Source: Euglena gracilis (taxonomy: Eukaryota; Euglenida; Euglenophyceae; Euglenales). Taken from it: 64,000 nt of DNA. Location of the stretch: positions 6,570,170 through 6,634,169 of the forward strand of contig CP154956.1 in assembly GCA_039621445.1 (NCBI GenBank), in the 5' to 3' direction. The notes below the pieces were generated by a model. It had not been told where the DNA came from and made no database searches. It saw nothing but the letters and a program-made list of their open reading frames with translations. Shown in pieces: positions 36,001 to 42,880 of this stretch (its first letter is position 1; every line of letters starts with the position of its first letter). Both the position numbers and the translations under genes were made by a program.

Positions 36001-39000
36001 CCTTTAGGTTTTGGCCGAATTTGACCAACCCCGTGGCCGGGGGAGGGGAGGGGGGTGTCCGAGTACCTTGAACACCCATGACCAAGCACGCACCACCCCA
36101 TGGCCAGTGTGGTGGCAGGGAATTGCCATATAAGATAAGGGTTACACAAGACAAGTTGAGATTGGGTGCATGGGTTGGGGATGGGGTGCGCCATGTGGTG
36201 GGCTGGAATTTTTTCAAGGGTTTCGACTCATTTTGGGTGAGTTTTGGGTTGGTTGGTTCGCCCCCCCCCCCCAGAGGAGGGGGGCGTATGTGCACTCGCA
36301 ACTGCACGTACGACATAAATGCATGGGCCCATTGCCTCCCTCTCAACGCCATGGCGGCCATCATCATCGCCTCCATGCCTGCGCTGTTCAACTGGCGGGC
36401 AGGGTATTAAGTGAGGGCTGTTGTGGAAGGCCCCCCCCCCCAGCCATGGGGGTTCGCACCCCTCCCCGATTTATGCAAACCCTGACCCCACTCCCTCCTC
36501 AGCATTTAGAGTCCTGCAACCCCCTCCCCTTGGAATTGAGGTCGAAAAAAGTTTGCCCGAGATTTTGCGCCAGCCGATTCTGGTCGCAGGCTCTCGCTTG
36601 GTACCCTGCAGGTGGGAGTTCTTCTTCTTGTACAAGGTCAACAAGTTCGATTGCCTCGTGTTTGTCACTACATGCATCTGCGTCATGATGCTCGGTGTGG
36701 AGTGGGGCCCAGGGCCAAGTGGAATCTCATTCGCTGGGGGGGGGGGCGTGTTTTGTGTGTATTTCGCACATTTCGCATTTTTATTTGCCAGAAAGCGAGG
36801 TATATTTCGCATTTTTGCGCATATTTGCCTGTTGCCACATATTTTATTGCTTTTTTGTTTTTTTTTATTCTGGGGCAATCTACGCATCCAGAATTGTTGC
36901 TGAAAAATGGCAACAATTCTGGGGCCATTTTTAGTCTTTTTTAGACTTTTTGGGGGGCTTTTTCTTAGTTATTGTTGGCCATTCTCCCATCTTTGAGCCA
37001 AATCAGCCATTGCTTTGGCCACATTTTACACCACAAAATCATCCTCCCCTCCTTCTCCTTGTACAACCAACCACCCCTACAGACTGAACCCCCCCCCCCG
37101 CCCCGGTTGGGTTTATAGGAAGGGTTTTCTTCAGCCCCCCTGGTCCAGCCAGCATTTTCCCCCCAGTCAGCACCTCCTAGCCGGCCGGCGGACCCCAAGG
37201 GCAAAACGGGAATCGGCCAAACAGCCAGGGTGGTGGGTGGGGGGTCAACCCCCCCCCACCCGGTGGGTGAGGGGGGTCGACCACCCCCCCCCCCCGACCG
37301 CCTCCTCCCGTATTTCTGGGAGCCAATTTTCCAATTTTCGACCCCAAAATTTTTTCCCGGCGCCTTTGGCTGGGTGGAGTTGTTTGAAAAAAATCTGTGA
37401 AAATGCTGTGGTGGGAGGTCGACCCCCCACACCAGGCCTCCCCGTACAGCCCTGCGGACAGGACCCCCCTCCAGGCCGTATTTTAATCGGGTGCCGACCC
37501 CACCCTGGGGGGGGGGGTGCCTGCCTGGGCAGGCACTCCAAGGCACTCAAAATCCTACCCCCCCCCTGAGAGGGTAGGGCGCTTGGCCTAAAGTGCCCTA
37601 GCACAGACCCCGGCGCCGGGGAGCGAAAAATGGCCTTTTTTTCAAAGGAATGTGCCTGGGCACAGGCCAAAATCCAACCCCCCCCCGGGGATTGCCTGCC
37701 TGGGCCGGCACCCAAAGGCCCCCTGCACCCCCCCCCCCCCCCCCTCCCCGGGGTTGGTAAAAAACAGCCTGCCCCTCACGGGGGTCCACTGAAATAAAGT
37801 TCGGGCCGACCCAGCAAAGCCGAGCTGGACCGAAAAAAAAATGCGACGCAAGTGCACCGATATTTTTGGGAACACAGGTCAAAAATGGCCAAAGTGTCAT
37901 TTTTTCTTTGCTGGGTTTTGAGTCTTCACCTCCAAATTTTGGCTGAAAAGTGCCAACCCAGCTGATTTGGTTTTTTGGGGGCATTTTTTTTCTTGGTACA
38001 CGCCATGTCCAGCTCCCAGCCTGGACCCCAGGGGGTCCAGCCAGCACCTTTTTCAAGCCAGGCTGTGGGAACCCCCTCCCCCCGGTCTTTGAGAAACCCC
38101 CAGTTTTATAGATCAGGGGGTGCCTACAACCCTGGTCAGGGGTTGTTGGGGGGGGGTATTTGTTGGTCGCAAATGACCAAAAGTTCTGGTTTTATGCATT
38201 TTTCATCTCGCTTGCGCTGAATTTTAAGGTGGTGTCGAACCCCACCTGGGGGGGGGGATGTGCCTGCCTGGGCAGGTACTCCGAGGCACCCACACCCGAC
38301 CCTCCCCTTAATAGAAGCGCGGGGCTGAGCAGTTTTGCCTCATTTTCCTTGTCGAATGCCTCAACGTTTCTCAAAAGCTAGAAAAACCCAGGACACAAAA
38401 AGCCGAAAAATGCGAAGCTGCATTAATGGTTTCCTCATCCACAGGACACACGGCAAGGGAACAGTCATAATGCTACCTGCTCGATTTTTGGAGTTGCATG
38501 CTCTCTTGGATAGCAATTTTCATACTACACCCAATCTTCCTGCTGTTATTCTTTTGCAGTTTTTTTTTGCTCTTGAAATTCTCACTTTCCTGTGTTTATG
38601 TTTTCCCCCTCAAAGTCGCTCCAGAATCGCACCACAGCCCTGTAAGGGGCTGTGCGTCGCAGTTGGGCTGTCCATGGGCATTGTCATCTTGTACTCTGCT
38701 TTCCCCCAGGTGTGCATTGTCTCCCGGATGCACATCAACAAGCAGTATTCGACCTGCAAAGTGGCGCTGCACATTGTGAAGGCAGGTAATGAGTTGAACG
38801 AGTGAATGGGTTGTGGGGCCTCAACAACATGCACCAGCATGTACGTTTAGCCATGTGTGTGAAGGCTCCATGTCATATCCATGTCAGCTATGCATGGGGA
38901 GGCTTTTTGAAATTGCATTTGGGTGTCTTTGTTCTGTTATTCTCCTTCACCAGGTTACCATCCTGGGTAATGTCCCAGAAACCCAGGTTTACCGCAACGG

Positions 39001-42000
39001 CACCCATGCTTATGTCAGTGAGTGTCTGTGTGCTATTTTTCTTTGGATTGTTCCATCTTTGTTCCAACACAATATTTTTGTCAGGCTTTATCTCCTTCTT
39101 ATCTTTATCCCTATAAAAGGTGATTTTTTTTAAATCATCGTCAAGGGATTCTGTGGTGGATTGCGGCTGCAGCCAAAAATTTAATTTTATTAAATTGAAT
39201 TGATTAATTTCATTAAATTTGCAATTGGATTTAATTTGAATTCAAAAAAATCCCCCCAGCAGGAAGCCAGCCTTATTGTTGGGGTCTAGACAATTTTTTT
39301 TGGGGGAAAAGTGCTCCGAAATGGTGTTTTGGGGTATTTTCAGGGGTTTAGGGGGGTTGTCAGATGCTTATTTTTCCCCAATGCTGTAGTTTTTGGGCAA
39401 TTGTCCAGTTTCAGGTGCCGCCCTCCCATCCCCCCTTAAATGCATTTTGGCTCCTTTTTGGTTGGTCTACCTAAAATGGATGTTTGCCTGAGGTCCCAGA
39501 CAGGGGGGGGGGGCGTTGGTAGGCATGGGCGCTGCAGTAACGTGAAGCAGTTTCCTAACGCGGAGGAGATCAACGACTGCCTCATCGTCCGCGTCGACGC
39601 CCCCATCTACTTCGCCAACACGAACCCGCTCCGAACCATGTTCAGGGAACCCCCAATGGGTTTGGGTTTTGTTTTCTTTTGTGATCATTCCCTGGGCATG
39701 GCGTGCCTGGCCAACCCCAGCCTCTGACAGCCAATCTCCCAAAACGGCTTGTTGGGTGTGTTTCCCTTGGTGTGCTTCCCTGGCGCCACTCAACTATTTG
39801 GAGACACGTGCTGCGGTGTGCGGCAGGAAGATCAATTTCCTCATATTCGACCTGTCTGGGGTGTCCGTGATCGATGGATCAGATTGGGAGTTGGCTGCCC
39901 ATTTCCACTTTTTTTTCTTTTTTTTCGAAAAGGAGAATAACCCCCCCCCCAGTGCGTGTGCCCCCCCTTCCTGGGAATTTAGGTGCAAAATTTTACGTGC
40001 CAGCGCTTCGCAGGGGGGGATTGATATCCACAATTTTCCCGCAATTTTCCGCAATATCCACCATTTGTACAGTCTTCCGCAGTTTTCCCACAGTTTTTTT
40101 CTTTTTCCGCAATTTTTTCCGCATGAACCTGAGATCGAAGGTGGAGTGAGCCCCGGCCATTCCTTGAATGGTTCACAAGGGAACGTAAGTGCCATTTTGC
40201 TAATTTCTTGCAGTTTTGCAAAAATTTGCCAAAATTTGCTAATTTGGGCAATGTTTGCAGGCCGTTGTGTGGTTGTTGGGTTTCTGCTGGGAAATAATTC
40301 CGGTTTAGAAAAATTCCTCAGCTTAGAGCAGATTTTCTGTGACTAAATTTGTATCAATTTTTCGCTGTTTCGGGGGTTTTTTGCCCAATAGAATCCATGT
40401 CATGTTCCCAAAATTACAAAAATCATGTTTCTGGGCTTTTATAAAATTGTTTTCCCCCTCTGATTGATTTAAACCTGCCTGGGAAAACAGTCTCCTGCCT
40501 CTGAACTCGCTGACCTGCTCTTATAGGAACCTGTTCCCTACCCCCCCCCCCATTTGTCCAATGACCCGCCTGTGTCAACGACCCCCCCCCTCAACCTGGC
40601 GAGAAGCGCAGGGGGAATTGATGGGGGCTTCAAAAAATTGCGGAAAACTGCTGGAAAATTGGTGTCGAAAATGCGCACATTTCTGCTGGAGGGGATTTTA
40701 CAATTGGACAACTGGAGGAATCTTAACATTTTTTTTCCATTTTGCGCCATTGGTGTGTATTTTGAGCCTTAGTTCCCACATTTAAAACATTACCCCCGGT
40801 GCAGGGTTTTTTTTTTTTTAGTCTTGGACCCCCTCCCTGGTAGGGGCTGGTCGAAGGCGCCGAAAATTTTTGAAAAAGGCGCTATTTTTAGCATTTTTGG
40901 CCATTTTCAGGCAAAGTGGGTGGGTCCCCCGGGACCGGGGGGCCCCACCCCAGGGTGGGTGCCAACCCCCCCCCCCCAGTCTTAAAAAAAACCCCTGCCC
41001 CGGTGACACGAAGAATTTGAAGGGGATTTTTTTGGATGATCTGTGAACCGAAGCCTGGAAAATATAATTGCAGTTTTCACCTCAGGAAACATACAGTTTT
41101 GACCGTCAGCCGGGTGAAAAAAGAAGGTAGACAGTTAACAAGCGCAGAGGGCTCAGAAGAGAGTTTCCCAGGGGAGTGGTTGTATGGAGAATTGTGGTGC
41201 TGCGGATGGACAACGCTCATTTTAATAACGCCTGAATTTGAATTTGTGGATTTTGAATAAGAAATGATAGTGCGGCTCTGAAAATTCTCCACATTCAAAT
41301 AATTTTGGAAATTTGATGTTTTTTTTTGTGGGGTTGGGTCCCGGGTACCTCCCAACCTTTGGTTTTTGACCCCCATGTCCATCGACCCCCCCCCCTGGTC
41401 AGAGGACAGAGGTCGCCGGTCGTTGGACACAGGGGGTGGCCAAGTGTGCTGATCCCTCCCTGTCTTGAGACCGTTTCCCAAACCACCGAAGCCCCTTCGA
41501 ATCGGATTCCAAGTCCGGGGCATTCCCCAGCGTTGGCCTGCCCCCAGCACCGCCATCCACTACCTGAAGGGAATGGTGGACGACCACCACAAGCGGGGGA
41601 TCCAGGTGGTGCTCGTGCAGCCCAACAAGCAGGTGGTGGACATCCTGAGCAGGCCCACATTCAAATAATTTTGGAAATTTGATGTTTTGTGGGGTTGGGG
41701 TCCCGGGTACCTCCCAACCTTTGGTTTTTGACCCCCATGTCCATCGACCCCCCCCCCCTGGTCAGAGGACAGAGGTCGCCGGTCGTTGGACACAGGGGGT
41801 GCCAAGTGTGCTGATCCCTCCCTGTCTTGAGACCGTTTCCCAAACCACCGAAGCCCCTTCGAATCGGATTCCAAGTCGGGGCATTCCCCAGCGTTGGCCT
41901 GCCCCCAGCACCGCCATCCACTACCTGAAGGGAATGGTGGACGACCACCACAAGCGGGGGATCCAGGTGGTGCTCGTGCAGCCCAACAAGCAGGTGGTGG

Positions 42001-42880
42001 ACATCCTGAGCAGGCCCCCCCACTGCCCAAACTCTCTCCGATTTTTTTTACTGTTGTTGTGTGAAAGGGAAAAAATCAAACAATTATTTTTAGGAAGTGT
42101 CAGACAATTCAAGCGTCGGGCATTTATGTGAGTGGTCGAAGACAAGTAAAGGTTGAAATCCCATTGTGGCGCAGAATTTTTTTTAAACGGGAATGGCCTC
42201 GGCAAGCCACCCCCTGGGAAATCCTCAGATAAAACTTGAGATTATGACCAGATCCGATACTGAACTCCTTGTCCCGATATTTGGACCAAACAGCACCAAA
42301 CTTGCGTAAAAGGTTGTCCCAATTGAAAAATAGGTCCATTGGCACAATGTCGTTGACCCCCCCTGCCATTCCCAGAACATTGAGCATATTATTTTAAAGC
42401 TTTTGTGTACCCCTCCCCAGCCATGGAGGGGTTGGGGAGACTGGATCCCCCTCCCTTGAGGGGGGTGAATTTTGCCTGGCCAAAGGTTGTAATTTTTCAA
42501 GGGGCTTTGGCTGATTTCGGGTGGGGTTTGGTAATGGTGGTTCTGGGCCCGAGACAAGTGCCCAGACCCAGGGGTCCAGAAATGAATTCATTGTCTTGGA
42601 CATGCAGGAAGGCAGTCCTTTTTCCTTTAAAAAATGCCACTACCCCCCCCTCCCCGGAGAATCTCCTTGGTCCAGGGGAACTAGCTTGGTCTGTGCTGAA
42701 AGGGGGGTTCATCATCTGGCGAGACAGACGACGGGGTCTGCCCCTCCGATCCGGTCAGGGCTCGACGAGAAGATCGGCCGCGAGTACATCGGCATGGACA
42801 TGCACCGCATGGTGCAGTTCTGCAGTGGCGCGGCCAGGGACTGCCCATTTGATGGAAATTTGTTTTCTATTCCCCGGTGA
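10444..42880 (+). CDS. SulP/SLC26-family anion (sulfate) transporter with STAS domain, 21-exon gene model, copy 1
   Basis: The joined exons add up to about 714 codons, normal for eukaryotic SulP carriers (12-14 membrane segments plus a cytoplasmic STAS domain). SulP proteins move sulfate, bicarbonate, chloride or similar anions across a membrane; the substrate cannot be read here. Family landmarks in order: [214 protein letters not shown]. Of 20 introns, 18 fit CAG near +4 and CTG at -8. Exon 11 is scrambled in this copy, so as assembled it may not encode a working protein. Confidence 0.85.
10659..13198 (+). other. Intron 1 (non-conventional)
   Basis: Starts GACCAG, ends CTGTTGCC. It holds C/G runs, clusters of CCCGTGACCC (10842-10882, 11888-11945), an A/T-rich block (11040-11800) and a degenerate telomere-like GGGTTAGGGTTTGGG tract (12594-12660). 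I see no gene in it; open frames on either strand are low-complexity. Confidence 0.6.
13199..13307 (+). CDS. Transporter exon 2
   Basis: One nt plus 36 codons: [17 protein letters not shown]... to GSGRCA. FFPIF recalls the FPI-x-x-W segment before the first SulP helix. Borders CTGTTGCC| and |AGACAG fit the rule and the phases join exon 1 (TG+C) and exon 3 (phase 0). Confidence 0.6.
13668..16098. mobile_element. 2.43-kb inverted-repeat element carrying a minisatellite
   Basis: Exact 41-bp inverted repeats at 13668-13708 and 16058-16098 (outer end GCGGAATATTGGCCATGC). Inside each end are palindromic GGTCGGGCCGACC blocks, then TCCGCATTACCCCC and a C-run with TTTAAGCCCC; on the left this sub-terminal block is duplicated (about 13775-13858 and 13859-13938). 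CCCTTTGGGGGG occurs in direct orientation 7-9 bp outside both ends. There is no transposase frame, so it is non-autonomous. Confidence 0.8.
14022..15780. repeat. 71-bp minisatellite, 24 units, with higher-order structure
   Basis: Units begin GGGATAGGGTTAGGTCGAC and recur every 71 bp from 14022 to 15690. Three units near 15087, 15175 and 15690 carry an extra TTGGCAGATAAAAGGGG (period 88). Variants GGCGGATAAAACGGGTATA recur every four units (14022, 14306, 14590) and TTGACTTG recurs 284 bp apart (units at 14377 and 14661), showing amplification of four-unit blocks. GGGTTAGG(TTAGG) at 14000-14022 resembles telomeric DNA. Confidence 0.93.
16173..16234 (+). CDS. Transporter exon 3
   Basis: 20 codons plus 2 nt: [21 protein letters not shown]. 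This is the D-x-x-A/C-G-x-T-V helix that leads into PQGMSYA. Left border CTGATGCT|, right border |GATCAG; CT plus A of exon 4 restores Leu. Confidence 0.85.
16326..16430. repeat. Interleaved double inverted repeat (A-B-A'-B')
   Basis: Arm A 16326-16347 pairs exactly with 16377-16398 (22 bp); arm B 16345-16374 pairs exactly with 16401-16430 (30 bp). Because the order is A, B, A', B', the transcript could form either hairpin or a pseudoknot. The exactness suggests a recent template-switch event. Confidence 0.9.
16825..17180. mobile_element. MITE, family A (with 12-bp flanking direct repeat)
   Basis: Flanked by exact direct repeats ATGGCCGGGCTC (16813-16824, 17181-17192). Ends are inverted (ACAATTGCTTA). 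Interior: paired C-run/G-run blocks, repeated GTGACTGACTGGTTTT, and GGCGCCGAAGGCGCC. No coding capacity. Relatives lie at 22999-23344, 32640-33240, 45070-45427 and 55195-55560. Confidence 0.75.
18337..18487. repeat. Two adjacent hairpins
   Basis: Hairpin 1: GCCGGCTTCACACC (from 18337) pairs with GGTGTGAAGCCGG (to 18404), with an inner CCGAAC/GTTCGG stem. Hairpin 2: AACAGGTTCAGCAGGGGCG (from 18418) pairs with the stretch ending at 18487. They flank a C/G-rich GCTCGCTTCGCTCGC loop. Function unknown; could be the ends of a small foldback element. Confidence 0.75.
19196..19235. repeat. Palindrome centred on CCTAGG
   Basis: AGCTC-G-run-ACCTAGGT-C-run-GAGCT. Similar AGCTATTCCC/GGGAATAGCTC ends recur at 19126-19500, suggesting remnants of a short inverted-repeat family. 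Confidence 0.7.
19699..19870 (+). CDS. Transporter exon 4
   Basis: One nt plus 57 codons: [20 protein letters not shown]... [22 protein letters not shown]. This is the strongest SulP signature in the window (PQGMSYA-x-x-A-G-L-P and R-Q-L-x-V-G-P-V-A). Borders CTGCCACC| and |AATCAG. Confidence 0.95.
19871..19963 (+). other. Intron 4 (non-conventional, 93 nt)
   Basis: The shortest intron of the gene: AATCAG...CTGTCAAC. No GT-AG pair in this stretch keeps both flanking frames while retaining SVLGSG. Confidence 0.75.
19964..20092 (+). CDS. Transporter exon 5
   Basis: 43 codons: [20 protein letters not shown]... [18 protein letters not shown]. Matches the SulP helix A-x-x-x-A-F-x-V-G-x-x-x-x-x-x-G-L-L. 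Borders CTGTCAAC| and |ATCCAG. Confidence 0.9.
20093..20856 (+). other. Intron 5 (non-conventional)
   Basis: ATCCAGAGC...GCTCTGTCTCC: CAGAGC (20096-20101) is exactly complementary to GCTCTG (20846-20851). Holds the 88-bp duplication; otherwise no features seen. Confidence 0.8.
20098..20273. repeat. 88-bp exact tandem duplication at the start of intron 5
   Basis: 20098-20185 and 20186-20273 are the same sequence (AGCATTCCCTGTGAAGATGT to GACCCCGTTAGC). It begins two bases after the CAG of the 5' border. It is the only short tandem copy here and likely arose recently. Confidence 0.9.
20857..20938 (+). CDS. Transporter exon 6
   Basis: [27 protein letters not shown]: the conserved LSH-x-V-I-x-G-F-x-S-G segment of SulP carriers. 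Left border AGCTCTGTCTCC| fits the rule and joins LL-NLGW seamlessly. Right border is provisional (G|GTCCAT). Confidence 0.92.
20939..21997 (+). other. Intron 6 (probably GT-AG)
   Basis: GTCCAT...GGCAAG keeps the frame but drops one or two residues relative to the family; no CAG/CTG pair fits. It carries an inverted TTGGCTAAT-type pair near 21000-21115 and C/G runs. The second genomic copy begins within this intron (21492). Confidence 0.45.
21998..22164 (+). CDS. Transporter exon 7
   Basis: VKYIFGYN, then a stretch with five N-x-T sequons (NVT, NTT, NVT, NLT, NVT), then [20 protein letters not shown]-x-x-G is the SulP QVKY motif. The sequon-rich loop is unusual and may be glycosylated if exposed. 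Right border |TGACAG. Confidence 0.8.
22165..25398 (+). other. Intron 7 (non-conventional)
   Basis: TGACAGG...CTGGTGTG. Contains a family-A MITE (22999-23344), a family-B-like block (23440-23640) and repeated CCAGGATTTTTCCCGG-type segments (24500-24980). Open frames here lack family similarity. Confidence 0.65.
22999..23344. mobile_element. MITE, family A (with 9-bp flanking direct repeat)
   Basis: Flanked by exact GTCGTTATC (22990-22998, 23345-23353). Shares GTGACTGACTGGTTT, C-run/G-run blocks and GGATTCCAGAGTGGCC with the copy at 16825. As at 16825, the right flank is followed by CTTCGG. Confidence 0.75.
25399..25446 (+). CDS. Transporter exon 8 (48 nt)
   Basis: [16 protein letters not shown], 16 codons with phase 0 at both ends. 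Matches the F-x-x-G-x-x-x-L-x-F-L helix. Borders CTGGTGTG| and |GGACAG exact. A small exon found only through the border rule. Confidence 0.88.
26001..28931. mobile_element. 2.93-kb inverted-repeat element with TTTGCGCAAATGCGC clusters
   Basis: Inverted ends of about 25 bp: CTTAGCGGACGAATTCGCAC at 26001 and its near complement ending at 28931. Both sides are GTGTATCGG-type repeat, so it inserted into that repeat. Palindromic CATTTGCGCAAATG and GCGCAAATAAAC motifs cluster near the left (26035-27180) and right (28130-28890) parts and are absent from 27200-28130, a sub-terminal pattern like transposase-binding arrays. The middle holds one open stretch (27672-28037, plus strand) of unknown type; between the two genomic copies most of its differences change residues, so it is not clearly under selection. 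Confidence 0.75.
29480..29690. repeat. Family-C palindromic repeat
   Basis: Contains TGTGCCTGGGCACA and GTGCCTGCCTGGGCAGGCAC palindromes, C-run/G-run, and ends GTAAAAAACAGCCTG. Relatives at about 37590-37790, 38235-38320, 51550-51720 and 61265-61440. Confidence 0.6.
29772..29888 (+). CDS. Transporter exon 9
   Basis: 39 codons: [20 protein letters not shown]... [16 protein letters not shown]. The GPLL-x-V-I-x-x-T-x-x-x-Y helix is typical of SulP. Borders CTGGACCC| and |AACCAG, both phase 0. Confidence 0.93.
29889..30948 (+). other. Intron 9 (non-conventional)
   Basis: AACCAGGGTGG...CCACCCTGCTGCC: eight exact pairs between CAGGGTGG (29892-29899) and CCACCCTG (30936-30943). About 320 bp found in the second copy (52811-53130) are missing here at about 30745. 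Confidence 0.8.
30949..31098 (+). CDS. Transporter exon 10
   Basis: 50 codons: [20 protein letters not shown]... [21 protein letters not shown]. Contains the G-x-I-P-x-G-I-P and E-S-I-S-I-A signatures. Left border CTGCTGCC|; right border ATG|GTTAGG, apparently conventional. Confidence 0.95.
31759..32241. mobile_element. CAG...CTG-type MITE with GCGCATTTTT core (family D)
   Basis: Left end CAGGGGGGGGAAATGCG, right end CGCATTTCCCCCCC, interior made of TTTTTGCGCATTTTT runs. Flanked by ATTTTG on both sides; the right end has lost its final G compared with the copy at 54141, which shows the duplication GATTTTG cleanly. Confidence 0.7.
32540..32592 (+). pseudogene. Transporter exon 11, damaged in copy 1
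   Basis: Relative to 55040-55125, this stretch keeps GGGGTCTGCTGCCGG, ACCGCAG and TTGGAATTGCCA but lacks the bases between, destroying the NGYQLNP and IANIVGS codons and the donor. Skipping it would shift the frame between exons 10 and 12. Either a null allele or an assembly error. Confidence 0.75.
33376..33717. mobile_element. Family-B MITE (CAG...CTG ends)
   Basis: Left CAGGGATTTTTTAGTCTTTG, right CAAGACC...inverted, ending CCCCTCTG; AGGATT flanks both sides. The core GTACTTTTCGGTGCCAAAGA and TTGCCATTTTCAGGGAGAAG recurs at 25740, 40850, 47850 and 57260. The second copy (56782-57393) carries about 285 extra bp inside. Confidence 0.65.
33990..34255. repeat. GCCGCGG-motif cluster
   Basis: About ten copies of TGC(G)CCGCGG/GCCGCGGC within 260 bp, spaced irregularly. 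Also present at 57680-57930. It resembles a sub-terminal motif array; no open reading frame of note. Confidence 0.6.
34396..34480 (+). CDS. Transporter exon 12
   Basis: [28 protein letters not shown]: the universal SulP T-G-S-F-S-R-S motif and the A-K-x-Q-L-A-G segment. T from exon 11 plus GC gives Cys. Right border AT|GTGCAG. Confidence 0.95.
34481..35791 (+). other. Intron 12 (non-conventional, 9-bp end pairing)
   Basis: GTGCAGGGCACC...GGTGCCCTGAGCTC: CAGGGCACC (34484-34492) is exactly complementary to GGTGCCCTG (35778-35786). It starts with GT by chance, but only the CTG rule at the 3' end gives [13 protein letters not shown]. Holds two clusters of GGTTTCTTATATTTGGG (34840-34965, 35205-35325). 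Confidence 0.85.
35792..35829 (+). CDS. Transporter exon 13 (38 nt)
   Basis: [12 protein letters not shown], joined to exon 12 by AT+A (Ile). Borders CTGAGCTC| and |TGACAG. The frame stays open into the intron, so GT-AG logic would mis-extend it. Confidence 0.88.
35830..36309 (+). other. Intron 13 (non-conventional)
   Basis: TGACAG...CTGCACGT. C/G runs and a GGGGAGGGGAGGGG tract (35970-36055, partly duplicated). Nothing else seen. Confidence 0.75.
36310..36396 (+). CDS. Transporter exon 14
   Basis: [30 protein letters not shown]-x-A-x-x-A-I-I-x-x-x-x helix of SulP. Borders CTGCACGT| and |GGGCAG. No AG lies close enough upstream for a conventional acceptor in frame. Confidence 0.9.
36614..36706 (+). 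CDS. Transporter exon 15
   Basis: [33 protein letters not shown]-x-K-V-N-K-x-D and L-G-V-E-x-G signatures. Intron 14 before it (36397-36613, 217 nt) has seven pairs, CAGGGTA with TACCCTG. Confidence 0.95.
36707..38647 (+). other. Intron 15 (non-conventional)
   Basis: GCCCAGGGC...GCCCTGTAAGG, six exact pairs. A CCAGAATTGTTGC/GCAACAATTCTGG hairpin lies at 36888-36922; family-C palindromes at 37500-37790 and 38240-38290; C/G runs throughout. Confidence 0.75.
38648..38703 (+). CDS. Transporter exon 16
   Basis: [19 protein letters not shown], last membrane helix. With exon 15 it gives [13 protein letters not shown], an exact family match that no GT-AG pair provides. Confidence 0.95.
38942..39011 (+). 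CDS. Transporter exon 17
   Basis: [24 protein letters not shown]-x-x-L-G-x-V-P-x-T-x-V-Y-R link into the STAS domain. Intron 16 (38704-38941) is CCCCAG...CTGTTATT. Right border shows CAG at +5. Confidence 0.92.
39012..39539 (+). other. Intron 17 (non-conventional)
   Basis: ATGTCAG...CTGCAGTA. A/T-rich TTAAATTGAATTGATTAATT stretch at 39190-39250. No other feature. Confidence 0.7.
39540..39640 (+). CDS. Transporter exon 18 (STAS start)
   Basis: [47 protein letters not shown] is the first STAS strand pair. Left border CTG at -8, right CAG at +3. Confidence 0.95.
39819..39875 (+). CDS. Transporter exon 19 (STAS)
   Basis: [19 protein letters not shown], the central STAS strand ending in the conserved I-D. 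Intron 18 (39641-39818) is TTCAG...CTGCGGTG. Confidence 0.95.
39876..41545 (+). other. Intron 19 (non-conventional)
   Basis: GGATCAG...CTGCCCCC. Holds the family-B MITE at 40802-40997 and the first half of a 365-bp tandem duplication (from 41290). Confidence 0.7.
40802..40997. mobile_element. Family-B MITE, CAG...CTG ends, exact 8-bp target duplication
   Basis: 196 bp from CAGGGTTTTTTT to AAAAAAAACCCCTG; both ends share CAGGG-T-run-A-G-x-C-T, inverted. CCCCGGTG stands directly outside both ends (40794-40801 and 40998-41005). No coding capacity. Confidence 0.88.
41546..41647 (+). CDS. Transporter exon 20a (STAS, first of two copies)
   Basis: 34 codons, phase 0 at both ends: [34 protein letters not shown], the STAS helix and following strand. 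Joins exon 19 as VID-STAIHYL, the normal spacing. Left border CTGCCCCC|, right |AGCAGG (CAG at +3). Confidence 0.9.
41907..42008 (+). CDS. Transporter exon 20b (duplicate)
   Basis: Encodes the same 34 residues as 20a with the same border motifs. The intervening 259 nt (41648-41906) also starts with CAG at +3 and ends with CTG at -8, so it could be spliced. Mutually exclusive use keeps a normal STAS; joint use would duplicate 34 residues in frame. Confidence 0.85.
42009..42745 (+). other. Intron 20 (non-conventional)
   Basis: AGCAGG...CTGCCCCT. Mostly unique sequence with a C-run near 42643; no gene or repeat family recognised. Confidence 0.6.
42746..42880 (+). CDS. Transporter exon 21 (STAS end and stop)
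   Basis: 44 codons and [29 protein letters not shown]..., ending NLFSIPR. S-G-L-x-x-x-I-G-x-x-x-I is the last STAS helix. The tail after MVQFC is not conserved and could hide a further intron. Confidence 0.82.
   Translation, partial: PIRSGLDEKIGREYIGMDMHRMVQFCSGAARDCPFDGNLFSIPR

Larger units (their letters stand above)
41290..42015. repeat. 365-bp tandem duplication covering a STAS exon
   Basis: 41290-41655 and 41656 to about 42015 are nearly identical (differences mainly in homopolymers). Each unit runs from CACATTCAAATAATTTTGG through the exon to its 5' border CTGAGCAGG. Confidence 0.93.
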
